Source: Rhizobiaceae bacterium
Lineage (GTDB): Bacteria; Pseudomonadota; Alphaproteobacteria; Rhizobiales; Rhizobiaceae
DNA length: 64,000 nucleotides
NCBI GenBank assembly: GCA_019635755.1
Contig: JAHBYW010000006.1
Span: 296,501-360,500, forward strand
Reading direction: 5' to 3'
The notes beneath the pieces were generated by a model. That model searched no databases, was not told where the DNA came from, and saw only the letters and a list, made by a program, of their open reading frames with translations. The translations under genes and the position numbers were made by a program. This document shows, in pieces, positions 1-8,127 of the stretch (positions are counted from its first letter, which is position 1; every line of letters begins with the position of its first letter).

Positions 1-3
1 CTG

Positions 4-888
4 ATGACCAGCTACCTGCTCGCCATTGCGATCCAGGTGGGGATTTTGATGATCCTCACCCTCTCGCTCAGCATCCAATACGGCATGACCGGCCTCATCA
101 ATTTCGGCCTTGTGGCGTTCTATGCCCTGGGGGCCTATGCCAGCGGCCTGCTGACCGTGGCGGGTTGGCCCATTGCGGCGGGCATTGGCGTGGCCGCGCT
201 GGTGGGCTCGCTGGCTTCGCTGCCCCTGGGATTCATCGCGGTGCGCCTCAAGGCCGAGTACCTGGCGATCGTCACCCTCGGATTCGCCGAACTGGTGCGC
301 CTCGTCGCCCTCAACGAGCAGTGGCTCACCCGTGGGACGACCGGCCTCGGCGGCATCCCGCGGCCGTTCCAGGACCAGCCCCCCATCGTCCAGGCAGCCC
401 TCTTCCTCGCGGTGGTCGTCTTCCTGATCGTGGTGTTCGTGCTGGTGAGCCGACGGCTCACCGTCAGCCCGTACGGGCGCATCCTGGCGTCGATCCGAGA
501 CAACGAGGCGGCTGTCAACGCGATCGGCAAGAACCCCAGCCGGTTCAAGATCCAGATATTCGCCATCGGCTCGGCCGCGGGCGCCGTCGCCGGGGCGCTG
601 CAGGCGCACTACATCGGCTACGTGTCGCCCGACCAGTTTGTCGCCCATGTCACGTTCATGGCATGGATGGCGATGATCCTCGGCGGAACCGGCCGTGTCT
701 CCGGGGCACTCATCGGCGCCTTCGTCATCATGCTGTTCTTCGAGGGATCGCGGTTTCTGCGCGACGTCATGCCGTGGATCTCGGAAGTCGAGATGGCCAG
801 CGTGCGCCTGGCGGCGGTCGGTCTTCTGCTCATCCTGGCCACGCTCTATCGGCCGCAGGGGATCGTTGGGGACTACAGCTCGCGATGA
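4..888 (+). CDS. livM: Branched-chain amino acid-type ABC transporter permease (LivM)
   Basis: One of the two inner-membrane permeases of a branched-chain amino acid (HAAT) importer. The 294-residue protein is almost entirely hydrophobic, with about eight membrane segments. It carries the family's cytoplasmic-loop pattern near residues 155-180 (RILASIRDNEAAVNAIGKNP), where the ATPases dock. A TGA at positions 2-4 overlaps its ATG, so an upstream gene, expected to be livH, ends at the window edge. Its own stop overlaps the livG start. The substrate cannot be read from the permease. The amidase genes downstream suggest an amide or ureido compound rather than leucine, which is inference. Confidence 0.92.
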   Translation: MTSYLLAIAIQVGILMILTLSLSIQYGMTGLINFGLVAFYALGAYASGLLTVAGWPIAAGIGVAALVGSLASLPLGFIAVRLKAEYLAIVTLGFAELVRLVALNEQWLTRGTTGLGGIPRPFQDQPPIVQAALFLAVVVFLIVVFVLVSRRLTVSPYGRILASIRDNEAAVNAIGKNPSRFKIQIFAIGSAAGAVAGALQAHYIGYVSPDQFVAHVTFMAWMAMILGGTGRVSGALIGAFVIMLFFEGSRFLRDVMPWISEVEMASVRLAAVGLLLILATLYRPQGIVGDYSSR

Positions 889-1643
889 TCCTCTCGGCCC
901 GCGATATCAGCGTCTCGTTCGGCGGCTTCACCGCGGTGGATGGTGCCGGGATCGATGTCGCCGAAGGCGCGGTCGTGGGCCTTGTCGGCCCCAACGGTGC
1001 CGGGAAGAGCTCGCTGTTCGGTGCCATCACAGGCTACCTGCCGGCGAGTGGTGGCACGGTCAGCCTTGACGGCGTGGACATCAGCAGGCTGCCGGCCTAC
1101 GGCCGCGTCCGGCGGGGACTCGGCCGCACCTTCCAGGTGCCGCGCGAATTCACCCACCTTTCGGTGCGCGACAACCTGTCGGCCGCAGTGCCGGAACAGA
1201 GCGGGGAAACGCTGCTGAAGCTGTTCGGGTCGCCGTCGGCCGTGCGCAAGGACGAGGCTCGGGTTCGCCGCAAGGTCGACGAGGTGCTTGAGATCGTCGG
1301 TCTCGGCCACGTCCAGGATCTGCATGGCGGCAGCCTCAGCGGCGGGCAGCGCAAACTTCTCGAACTGGGACGCGTGCTGCTGACCGATCCCCGCGTCGTG
1401 CTGCTCGACGAACCGTTCGGAGGCGTGAACCCGGTCATGATCGAGCGGCTCTCCGAGGTGATCAAGTCCCTCAATGATCGCGGCGTGGCATTCCTGATCG
1501 TCGAGCACAACCTCGCGGCGCTCTCCCGCCTCGTCGGCCGGCTCTATGTCATGGACCGCGGCAAGGTGATCGCCGAGGGTGCGCCAGCTGACGTGCTGTC
1601 GCTGCCGGCGGTGCAGGACGCATATCTCGGGACCGTCGCCTGA
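885..1643 (+). CDS. livG: ABC transporter ATP-binding protein (LivG-like)
   Basis: ATPase subunit of the importer, 252 residues, cytoplasmic face. The Walker A motif GPNGAGKSS lies near residues 32-40. The signature LSGGQRKLLELGR, the Walker B strand VVLLDEPFGG and the switch His in VEHN follow in the usual order. The long segment between Walker A and signature, with RTFQVPREF, is typical of LivG rather than LivF. The ATG at 885 overlaps the livM stop in an ATGA arrangement, and the gene ends overlapping livF, so the three genes are translationally coupled. A longer reading frame upstream in the same frame lies inside livM and is not used. Confidence 0.93.
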   Translation: MILSARDISVSFGGFTAVDGAGIDVAEGAVVGLVGPNGAGKSSLFGAITGYLPASGGTVSLDGVDISRLPAYGRVRRGLGRTFQVPREFTHLSVRDNLSAAVPEQSGETLLKLFGSPSAVRKDEARVRRKVDEVLEIVGLGHVQDLHGGSLSGGQRKLLELGRVLLTDPRVVLLDEPFGGVNPVMIERLSEVIKSLNDRGVAFLIVEHNLAALSRLVGRLYVMDRGKVIAEGAPADVLSLPAVQDAYLGTVA

Positions 1644-2344
1644 TGCCTCTCCTCGAAGTCGGACCGTTGTCGGGCGGATATGGCGATGCCGATGTTTTCA
1701 CCGACGTCTCGTTCTCCCTCGGGGTCGGCGAGATCGTGACGCTGGCCGGCACCAACGGCTCCGGCAAATCCTCGCTGGTGAAGGCGATCCTCGGCCTGCT
1801 GCCGCGCACGCGCGGAAGCGTCAGGTTCGACGGAGCCGAGATCGCCGGGTGGAGCGTCGGTGAGCGCGCGCGGCGCGGCATCGGTTATGTCCCGCAGGTC
1901 GCGAATGTCTTTCCGAGCCTGACGGTTCACGAGAACCTGCAGGTGATCGGCGTCGACGACCAGCGCCAGCGCATCGCCGAAACCTATGCCGCATTTCCGG
2001 CACTGGAGGCACGCAAACGCAACCGCGCAGGCTCGCTGTCGGGCGGCGAGCGGCAGCAGCTCGCCATCGCGCGCGTGCTGATCTCCAGGCCGCGTCTCAT
2101 CATTCTCGACGAACCCACGGCCAACCTGTCGCCGCTCCTCGTCAACCAGGTGTTCGACATCATCCAAAGACTGCCCTCGCCCGGCGTGGGCGTGCTTCTG
2201 GTCGAGCAGCGCGCCCGCGAGGCTCTGGCGATTAGCGCGCGGGGGATCATCATGGAAGCCGGTCGCGTCTGCGCCGCTGGACCCGCGCGGGAGCTGCTGG
2301 CGGACGGCGATCTCGCGCGCAGGTTCCTCGGCCAATATGCTTAG
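1643..2344 (+). CDS. livF: ABC transporter ATP-binding protein (LivF-like)
   Basis: Second ATPase of the branched-chain-type importer, 233 residues, pairing with LivG. Walker A is GTNGSGKSS near residue 36, the signature is LSGGERQQLAIAR, Walker B is LIILDEPTANLSP, and the H-loop position carries Gln (VEQRA) where most ABC ATPases have His, as is usual in LivF proteins. It lacks the extra insertion of LivG. The ATG overlaps the livG stop (TGATG). Thirty-five bases separate it from the AtzG-like gene, so the amidase genes are probably part of the same transcript. Confidence 0.92.
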   Translation: MPLLEVGPLSGGYGDADVFTDVSFSLGVGEIVTLAGTNGSGKSSLVKAILGLLPRTRGSVRFDGAEIAGWSVGERARRGIGYVPQVANVFPSLTVHENLQVIGVDDQRQRIAETYAAFPALEARKRNRAGSLSGGERQQLAIARVLISRPRLIILDEPTANLSPLLVNQVFDIIQRLPSPGVGVLLVEQRAREALAISARGIIMEAGRVCAAGPARELLADGDLARRFLGQYA

Positions 2345-2379
2345 CTGCACCATTCCGCCGGGGGCGAGAGCAGGGAAAC

Positions 2380-2592
2380 ATGGTTGACGGCGGCATCGAC
2401 CTGCAGCGTGAGTTCGACATGCTGGCAGCGCGCGCCGGTCTGGACATTCCGGCCGACCGCCGACCGTCGATCTTCGCCTCCTTCGTCGAACTCCGCCGGC
2501 AGGCGGAGCTGTTGCGCGGAGCGCGGGCGGCGTCGGCAGAACCCGCCAACGTCTACGACCTCACGACAATCCTGCGCGCCGGCCGCCGATGA
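2380..2592 (+). CDS. AtzG-like small amidase partner protein
   Basis: A 70-residue protein resembling AtzG/GatC-type accessory chains. It has an N-terminal helix (DLQREFDMLAARAGLDIP), the 'ADRRPSI' segment corresponding to the 'ppERrpgV' stretch of the family, then a helix and a disordered tail. AtzG is known to bind and stabilise the amidase AtzE in cyanurate breakdown, much as GatC does for GatA. Its stop overlaps the start of the amidase gene by four bases (ATGA), which supports a one-to-one complex. Assignment rests on size, pattern and context. Sequence identity to true AtzG looks modest, so the substrate is not implied. Confidence 0.65.
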   Translation: MVDGGIDLQREFDMLAARAGLDIPADRRPSIFASFVELRRQAELLRGARAASAEPANVYDLTTILRAGRR

Positions 2593-3965
2593 CGGAGGCG
2601 CTCCACGAACTTTCGATCGCCGAGGCCGGCGCTCTCCTGAGAGACGGCTCCCTGACATCGGTTGCACTCACCCGCCACACGCTCGACCGGATCGCGGAAA
2701 GGGACCCGGCGATTCGGGCGTTCATCACCATCACGCCCGAGCGGGCGCTAGCCGACGCCGCGGCTGCCGACGCGGCCATCGCCCGCGGCGAGGATCTGGG
2801 GCCTCTCCACGGCATTCCCTACGGGCTCAAGGACATATTCGACACCGCCGGAATCCGGACCACATGCCACTCGAAGCTGCTCGTGGACCATGTTCCCGAC
2901 ACCGACGCGTACTGCCAGACGCTTCTTCGCCGCGGCGGCGGGGTGCTGGTCGGCAAGCTGGCGACGCACGAGTTCGCGATGGGCGGTCCGAGCTTCGACC
3001 TGCCGTTTCCACCGGCGCGCAATCCCTGGAACGTCGCGCACACGCCCGGCGGATCCTCGTCGGGGTCCGCCGCAGCCGTGGCCGCGGGCCTGCTGCGGAC
3101 TGCGATGGGCTCGGACACAGGTGGCTCTATCCGTCTGCCGGCCGGCTATTGCGGCGTCGTCGGCCTCAAGCCGACCTATGGCCTTGTTTCCCGGCGTGGC
3201 GTCTACCCCTTGTCCTATACGCTCGACCATGCGGGTCCGCTGGCCCGGACGGTCGAGGATTGCGCGCTGACCCTGGCGGTTGTGGCCGGCCATGATGCCG
3301 ACGATCCCGCATCCGCTGCCGGTGCGGCGGCGAATTTCACCCGCGACCTCAAGCGAGGTGTCGAAGGACTGAGGATCGGCTTCGTGCGGCATTTCCACGC
3401 CGATGCGGGCGAGGCCGCCGCGGAGACCGTCGCGGCGCTGGAGGCCGCGGCCGACAGGCTGGCGCGCCTCGGCGCCGTGGTCGAGGAGGTCCGCCTGCCC
3501 GACTACGCCCTGTTCAACGCCGCCAGCCGGATCATCATTTCGGCCGAGTGTTTTGCCGTCCACGAGAAAAACCTTCGCGAACGGCCCCTGGACTACGGCC
3601 GGCTCGGTCACGAGCGACTGGTACTCGGAGCGTTCGTGAGCGGCGCCGACTACGTGCAGGCGATGCGGGTGCGGCGGGAACTCGCGATTGTGCTCAATCT
3701 CGAGGTCCTGGCCCGGTTCGACGCGTTGATCCTCGCCTCGACCCTGACGCCCGCCCCGCGTTTTGCCGACATTTCGTCGACGGCGCCCACGGTCTGGCCG
3801 ATTCGCATGTCGCCGTTCAACCTGACCGGCAATCCGGCGCTCTCGGTGCCCAATGGGCTTTCCTCGTCCGGGCTGCCTCTGTCGATGCAGATCGTGGGCC
3901 GACCGTTTGACGATGCGACGGTCCTGCGGGTGGGCCATGCCCACGAGACGTCCCTTGCGGACTAG
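2589..3965 (+). CDS. Amidase-signature hydrolase (AtzE/GatA-like)
   Basis: Amide hydrolase, 458 residues, probably cytoplasmic. The catalytic Ser-cisSer-Lys triad is visible: Lys81 in GLKDIFDTAG, the GGSSSGS loop at 154-160 supplying the cis-Ser, and nucleophile Ser180 in DTGGSIRLPA. It overlaps the AtzG-like gene and sits at the end of the liv-type ABC operon, so the pathway may import an amide, carbamoyl or ureido compound and hydrolyse it inside the cell. True GatA is unlikely because gatB and gatC are absent and the small partner is AtzG-like. The exact substrate is unknown. Confidence 0.85.
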   Translation: MTEALHELSIAEAGALLRDGSLTSVALTRHTLDRIAERDPAIRAFITITPERALADAAAADAAIARGEDLGPLHGIPYGLKDIFDTAGIRTTCHSKLLVDHVPDTDAYCQTLLRRGGGVLVGKLATHEFAMGGPSFDLPFPPARNPWNVAHTPGGSSSGSAAAVAAGLLRTAMGSDTGGSIRLPAGYCGVVGLKPTYGLVSRRGVYPLSYTLDHAGPLARTVEDCALTLAVVAGHDADDPASAAGAAANFTRDLKRGVEGLRIGFVRHFHADAGEAAAETVAALEAAADRLARLGAVVEEVRLPDYALFNAASRIIISAECFAVHEKNLRERPLDYGRLGHERLVLGAFVSGADYVQAMRVRRELAIVLNLEVLARFDALILASTLTPAPRFADISSTAPTVWPIRMSPFNLTGNPALSVPNGLSSSGLPLSMQIVGRPFDDATVLRVGHAHETSLAD

Positions 3966-4134
3966 ACCGGGCCTGCGGCGGCCTCCATCGCGTCAAGTCT
4001 CGAGACCACGATCGCCAGGTGCGACTTGTGCATCGTCGCCACCAGGCGGACATCCCGCAATTCGAGGCATCTGAGGCAAAGCCGCGATGCCACGGCGCTT
4101 CGGAAGCGTTGGATCGGGCGCCAAGGGGACCGAA

Positions 4135-4209
<75 letters not shown>

Positions 4210-4292
4210 ATTCGAAGCCGCGCATACATCATGAACGCCAGCCGAGGTCAATAGCCGCATCGAGCCGGCAAATCGCCGGCGCGGCGGCCGGT

Positions 4293-4655
4293 TCAGGCGG
4301 CCTGCAGCATCTTCTCGACCTCGTTCACGAGGTCGCGCAGATGGAACGGCTTGGAGAGCACCTTGGCGTCCTTCGGTGCCTTCGAATCGGGGTTCAGCGC
4401 CACCGCGGCGAAGCCGGTGATGAACATCACCTTGAGGTCCGGATCGAGTTCGGTCGCACGGCGCGCGAGCTCGATCCCGTCCATCTCAGGCATGACGATG
4501 TCGGTGAGCAGCAGCGAGAACGGCTCCTCGCGCAGGCGCTCATAGGCGCTCGCGCCATTGTCGAAATCGATGACCTGGTAGCCGGCGCGCTCCAGGGCCT
4601 TGACCAGGAAGCGCCGCATGTCCTCGTCGTCTTCCGCCAGAAGAATTCGCGCCAT
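4293..4655 (-). CDS. cpdR: Single-domain response regulator CpdR
   Basis: A 120-residue stand-alone receiver domain. It has the acidic pair at residues 9-10, phospho-acceptor Asp52 in LLTDIVMPEMDG, and Lys102 in SKPFH. Length and sequence match alphaproteobacterial CpdR. In its unphosphorylated form CpdR helps ClpXP localise and degrade cell-cycle proteins such as CtrA, and phosphate arrives through the CckA-ChpT relay. I chose the ATG at 4655 because the protein starts directly with the receiver fold (MARILLAEDD), although the open frame continues much further upstream. It is divergent from the formylglutamate amidohydrolase gene, an order often seen in rhizobia. Confidence 0.92.
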   Translation of the reverse strand: MARILLAEDDEDMRRFLVKALERAGYQVIDFDNGASAYERLREEPFSLLLTDIVMPEMDGIELARRATELDPDLKVMFITGFAAVALNPDSKAPKDAKVLSKPFHLRDLVNEVEKMLQAA

Positions 4656-4862
4656 CCGACCCGTCCGAGCTGCGTCCCGGCGCCATCGGCGGCGCCCCAT
4701 TAACCATATGCCTGTATATGAATCGGCAGCGGTAAAGATCAAGTGAACGGGAGGCGGCCGACCTGTGAAGAGACGCGCCGCAGAGGCAAAGCTGGACACG
4801 AGACGCACCCGGTGGCACGGTCGGCGCATGGCTGATGCTTCTCTCCGCGGGGTCTGCGGGCA

Positions 4863-5753
4863 ATGACGGCGGTGGACGATTTCTCCACCGTGCCTGCCTT
4901 CGAGATCAGGTCGCCCGGCGTCCAGCGCGTTCCCTTCATCTTCAACTCCCCGCACAGCGGGCGTCACTATCCGCCCCGCTTCCTTGCCATGACGCGTCTC
5001 GACGGCGTCGCCATCCGGCGCTCGGAGGATTCGCATGTCGACGACCTTTTCGGCGCGGCCGTCGCGTTCGGCGCGCCGATGCTGGCGGCCAACTTCCCGC
5101 GCGCCTATCTGGACGTGAACCGGGAGCCCTGGGAACTCGATCCGCGCATGTTCGTCGATCCCGTGCCCCCCTTCGCCAACATCCGGTCGGCGCGCGTTGC
5201 GGGCGGACTGGGCACCGTGCCGAGGCTCGTCGGAGACGGCATGGACATCTATGCCGGCCGGCTGCCGCTGGCCGAGGCGACGTCCCGGATCGAGCAGATC
5301 TACAAACCTTACCACGACACGCTGAAGACGCTGATCATGCGCACGCATGCGGTGTTCGGCTACTCGATCCTGATCGACTGCCACTCGATGCCGGCCAGCG
5401 TGCGCATCGGCGAGACGGGCGTCCGTCCAGACTTCATCATCGGCGACCGTTTCGGCGCCTCGGCCTCGCCCGTGCTGACCGAGCATGCGATCGGCCTGCT
5501 GATCGGCATGGGCTACACGGTCGCCCACAACAAGCCATATGCCGGCGGGTTCATCACCGAACACTACGGCAGGCCGCCGAAGCGGCTGCACGCGCTACAG
5601 ATCGAGGTGAATCGCGGGCTCTACATGAACGAGAGGACGTTCGAGAAGACGTCCGGATTCGACGCGCTCGCCGAGGATCTCGGGCGATTCGCGGCCGAGC
5701 TCATGTCGCTGCCCGACCATGCCTTCATCGACCTTCCGCTCGCTGCCGAGTGA
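4863..5753 (+). CDS. N-formylglutamate amidohydrolase
   Basis: A 296-residue member of the N-formylglutamate amidohydrolase (FGase) family, which releases formate from N-formyl-L-glutamate in histidine breakdown or acts on related N-acyl amino acids. The family's N-terminal metal site pattern FNSPHSGRHYP (residues 27-37) and the SEDSHVDDLF segment are present. The motif DCHSMP near residue 178 supplies further ligands. No hut genes surround it, so a role in histidine use (as HutG) is possible but not shown. It converges on the small RNA at 5779-5865. Confidence 0.85.
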   Translation: MTAVDDFSTVPAFEIRSPGVQRVPFIFNSPHSGRHYPPRFLAMTRLDGVAIRRSEDSHVDDLFGAAVAFGAPMLAANFPRAYLDVNREPWELDPRMFVDPVPPFANIRSARVAGGLGTVPRLVGDGMDIYAGRLPLAEATSRIEQIYKPYHDTLKTLIMRTHAVFGYSILIDCHSMPASVRIGETGVRPDFIIGDRFGASASPVLTEHAIGLLIGMGYTVAHNKPYAGGFITEHYGRPPKRLHALQIEVNRGLYMNERTFEKTSGFDALAEDLGRFAAELMSLPDHAFIDLPLAAE

Positions 5754-5778
5754 CGCTCGGACAATCGCTGCGGCGCGC

Positions 5779-5812
5779 AAAAAAAAGACCGCATCGCGGT
5801 TGCGACGCGGTC
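5779..5812 (-). terminator. Intrinsic terminator of the mmgR-like sRNA
   Basis: On the minus strand, GACCGC/GCGGTC plus an inner TCGC/GCGA stem with an AACC loop (5812-5787) is followed by eight consecutive T residues (5786-5779). It is the clearest Rho-independent terminator in the window and defines the strand and 3' end of the sRNA. Confidence 0.93.
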
Positions 5813-5865
5813 CAAGTCTAGGGAGGAAACGCCCAAGGAGGGCATGGACGAGCGAACCCGTCCAT
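5779..5865 (-). ncRNA. mmgR: mmgR/suhB-type small RNA (alpha-r8 family)
   Basis: The minus strand encodes a compact sRNA of about 87 nt between the amidohydrolase gene and hisN. The 5' hairpin ATGGACG/CGTCCAT is followed by a small hairpin GCCC-TCCTT-GGGC and the pyrimidine stretch TTTCCTCCC. These C/U-rich, anti-Shine-Dalgarno stretches are typical of trans-acting rhizobial sRNAs. The 3' end is a strong intrinsic terminator. Sequence and position beside an inositol-monophosphatase-family gene fit the Rfam suhB/mmgR family, which in Sinorhizobium limits polyhydroxybutyrate granules. The 5' end is inferred from the promoter. It is transcribed away from hisN. Confidence 0.78.
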
Positions 5866-5870
5866 GGACA

Positions 5871-5898
5871 ACCCTATTGTGCGGTGCACAAATGTCAA
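5871..5898 (-). promoter_or_regulatory. sRNA promoter with a perfect dyad in the spacer
   Basis: On the minus strand a perfect -35 box TTGACA (5898-5893) is followed by a 16-base spacer and a weak -10 TAGGGT (5876-5871). The spacer is almost entirely a perfect inverted repeat, TTGTGC-N3-GCACAA (5877-5891). A dyad centred between -35 and -10 is a normal place for a repressor, or for a MerR-like activator that retwists a promoter. The regulator is unknown. Confidence 0.65.
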
Positions 5899-5989
5899 GC
5901 CGTATTCATGATTTGTTAAATCCGATTTATGTGACAATTGGGCGCGGCCGTGCGGCCCGGCGACGCGGCAAGAGGCAGTGGGGCGGCAG

Positions 5990-6760
5990 ATGCCTGTGAC
6001 AGCGGAATTCATGCGCCGCGTGGCGGCGGCGGCGGCGGCCGAGACGCTGCCGCGGTTTCGCAGCCAGGCTGCGGTCGCCAACAAGCTGGCCGGCGGCTTC
6101 GACCCGGTCACCGAGGCGGACCGGGAGGCCGAGCGCGCCATCCGGGCGGTGATCGCCGCGGAGTTTCCCGAGCACGGCATTCTGGGCGAGGAACATGGCG
6201 CCGAGAACACGGGCAACAGCCATGTCTGGGTGATCGACCCCATCGACGGCACGCGGGCCTTCATCTCCGGCCTGCCGGTGTGGGGTACGCTCGTCGGGCT
6301 GACGGTGGACGGCGACGCGGTCGCCGGGCTGATGTCGCAGCCCTTCACCGGAGAACTCTACTACGCCACCGAGGAGGGGTCGTTCTACGAAGGCCCCGGC
6401 GGGGCGCGGCGGCTGTCGACGCGCCCCACGAAGAAGCTCGCAGACGCCACGCTCTTCACCACGACGCCGGCGCTCTTCAAGGGCGGCCAGCGCGCGCTCT
6501 ACGACCGGCTGGAGGCGACCGTCCGGCTGCCGCGCTACGGGACGGATTGCTACGCCTTCGCCATGGTCGCCGCGGGCCATGCCGACATCGTCACCGATCC
6601 GGGGCTGCAATCCTACGACATCGTCGGGCTGATCCCCATCATCGAACGGGCCGGCGGCGTTGTCACCACGTTCGACGGGCGGCCGGCCGAACAGGGCGGT
6701 GACATCCTCGCCGCCGCGACGCCTGAACTGCATGCCGCGGCGATGGCGATGCTGGCCTGA
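5990..6760 (+). CDS. hisN: Histidinol-phosphatase, inositol monophosphatase family (HisN)
   Basis: A 256-residue Mg-dependent phosphatase. The metal site is complete: GEEHG (Glu67-Glu68) and the signature DPIDGT at 83-88. A second Asp lies in the late motif SYDIVGLIPI. The stretch directly after the signature, RAFISGLPVWGTLVGL, is characteristic of HisN-type histidinol-phosphatases rather than classical SuhB, so the likely reaction is L-histidinol phosphate to histidinol in histidine synthesis. I start at ATG 5990. A GTG at 5978 in the same frame is an alternative that would add four residues. Its location beside the mmgR-like sRNA explains the old 'suhB' name of that RNA family. Confidence 0.85.
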   Translation: MPVTAEFMRRVAAAAAAETLPRFRSQAAVANKLAGGFDPVTEADREAERAIRAVIAAEFPEHGILGEEHGAENTGNSHVWVIDPIDGTRAFISGLPVWGTLVGLTVDGDAVAGLMSQPFTGELYYATEEGSFYEGPGGARRLSTRPTKKLADATLFTTTPALFKGGQRALYDRLEATVRLPRYGTDCYAFAMVAAGHADIVTDPGLQSYDIVGLIPIIERAGGVVTTFDGRPAEQGGDILAAATPELHAAAMAMLA

Positions 6761-6790
6761 CGCCCCTCGTCACACGACCGGACTGCTAGC

Positions 6791-7750
6791 CTAGATCGTC
6801 CTGGGGTCGGTTCCGGGAATGAAGGCGTCGAAGGCGGCGAGCAGCTGCTCCCGGAAGATGTCCGCTTCCTGCCAGACCTCGTGGCGCGCGCCGTCGAGAG
6901 TGAGCAGCGAGCCGGCGCGCAGATGCTTCGCGTAGTGCTCGATCGCCTCCGTCGAGACGACCTCGTCCGATCCCGCCGCGATGAACAGCATGGGGATCTG
7001 GATGCGCGCCATGAATTCCGGGTCGTGCACCTTGTCCACCGCCACCGTCGCGGCATGGATCCACGTGGCGGTCGGCCCGCCGAGGCCGAGCTGCGGCCAC
7101 GTCTGGAAGATCTGGACGTTGCGAAGGTAGCGTCCGAGGTCGGTCGTCAGCACGTTCGTGGCGAAGGGCGTCGGCTGTTTCGGCCGCGGCCCGCCGGTCA
7201 GGTACATGTGCCCGAGCCCGACATTGTAGAGCAGGGCGGTGGCGCGGCGGACGGTCGCGTTGGAGAACGGAAGGCCCTTCAGCCCAAGCAGCGGCACGCA
7301 CAGGATCATGCGCTGCACGCGGTTGATCATGCGCGGTGCCGCGAGAAGTCCGACCAGCGCGCCGGTCGAGTGGCCCATAATGTAGAAGGGCGCCCGGCAG
7401 TCGGCCAGAACCACCTCCTCGAAGAAGCGCTCGACGTCCGAGACGTACTCGTCGAAGCTCTCGACGTAGCCGCGCTCCGGATCGCTGATCAGCCGGTCGG
7501 ACGCCCCCTGGCCGCGCAGGTCGAACGTGGCGACGCCGAGGCCGCGCGCGGTGATGTCCCGCGCCGTCTCGAAATATTTCTCGATGCACTCGTTGCGGCC
7601 CTGGATGATGATCACCGTGCCCTTCAGCGGGCGGCCGGTGGCCGGGAAGCGCGCATAGCGCAGCGTCTTGCCGTCGGCAGTCACGAAAAACCCCGCCCGG
7701 GCGTTCTCGGGCACGGGGTTTGCCGGGGTCTCGAAGAACAGCGTGGACAT
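6791..7750 (-). CDS. Alpha/beta hydrolase (lysophospholipase-like)
   Basis: A 319-residue serine hydrolase of the monoacylglycerol-lipase/PldB-like group. The nucleophile elbow is GHSTG with Ser128, the acid is probably in AAGSDEVVS, and the His lies in DGARHEVWQE near residue 284. An oxyanion-hole region IIIQGRNECIEKY replaces the more common HGxxxH-type start. No signal peptide is visible, so it is cytoplasmic or membrane-associated, possibly acting on lysophospholipids. It stands alone, convergent with hisN and divergent from the heat-shock locus. Confidence 0.78.
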   Translation of the reverse strand: MSTLFFETPANPVPENARAGFFVTADGKTLRYARFPATGRPLKGTVIIIQGRNECIEKYFETARDITARGLGVATFDLRGQGASDRLISDPERGYVESFDEYVSDVERFFEEVVLADCRAPFYIMGHSTGALVGLLAAPRMINRVQRMILCVPLLGLKGLPFSNATVRRATALLYNVGLGHMYLTGGPRPKQPTPFATNVLTTDLGRYLRNVQIFQTWPQLGLGGPTATWIHAATVAVDKVHDPEFMARIQIPMLFIAAGSDEVVSTEAIEHYAKHLRAGSLLTLDGARHEVWQEADIFREQLLAAFDAFIPGTDPRTI

Positions 7751-7867
7751 CTAGCGGGAAGGGCCGACGGAAGGAATCGCCGTCCTGCATAGAAAGGCGC
7801 CGTCGGAAAGGCAAAGGAAAAGGGAGTACCGCGGCTTCCAGCCGTCGACGCGCTGGATCGAAACGGC

Positions 7868-7902
7868 GAGGCCCGAGACCGCGTGCGGCGGTCTCGGGCC
7901 TC
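7868..7902. repeat. Perfect 15-bp inverted repeat with 5-base loop
   Basis: GAGGCCCGAGACCGC (7868-7882) is followed by GTGCG and the exact reverse complement (7888-7902). It sits in the 476-base gap between the hydrolase gene and hsp20, which are transcribed away from each other. No T-run follows on the plus strand, so it is not a classical terminator. A weaker dyad GAACCC/GGGTTC and a GCTCC-GTT-GGAGC hairpin lie further right (7950-8040). No gene was found in this gap. Confidence 0.7.
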
Positions 7903-8091
7903 TGTCGATCCGGGAGGAAGGGACGTTACACCCGGTTCGGCCTCGTTGCGGTGCTCCGTTGGAGCCGTCCGCTGAACCAATTCGATGAGGGGAAACTACC
8001 CGATGCGATGTGAACCCGAACCGAAGCGTGGGTTCATCCGCGGTTCAGGGTTGCGGCATCTTTGCGGCGGCGGGCATGGCGCCAGCGGACC

Positions 8092-8120
8092 CTTGAAACG
8101 CCGGTTCGCGGTTCCCAAAT
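8092..8120 (+). promoter_or_regulatory. RpoH (sigma32)-type heat-shock promoter
   Basis: CTTGAA (8092-8097, preceded by CC) and CCCAAAT (8114-8120) are separated by 16 bases. They match the sigma32 pattern CTTGAA / CCCCATNT well. The predicted start of transcription near 8127 leaves a 5' leader of about 100 nt before hsp20, which is the size of a ROSE thermometer. Confidence 0.7.
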
Positions 8121-8127
8121 CTCTGAC

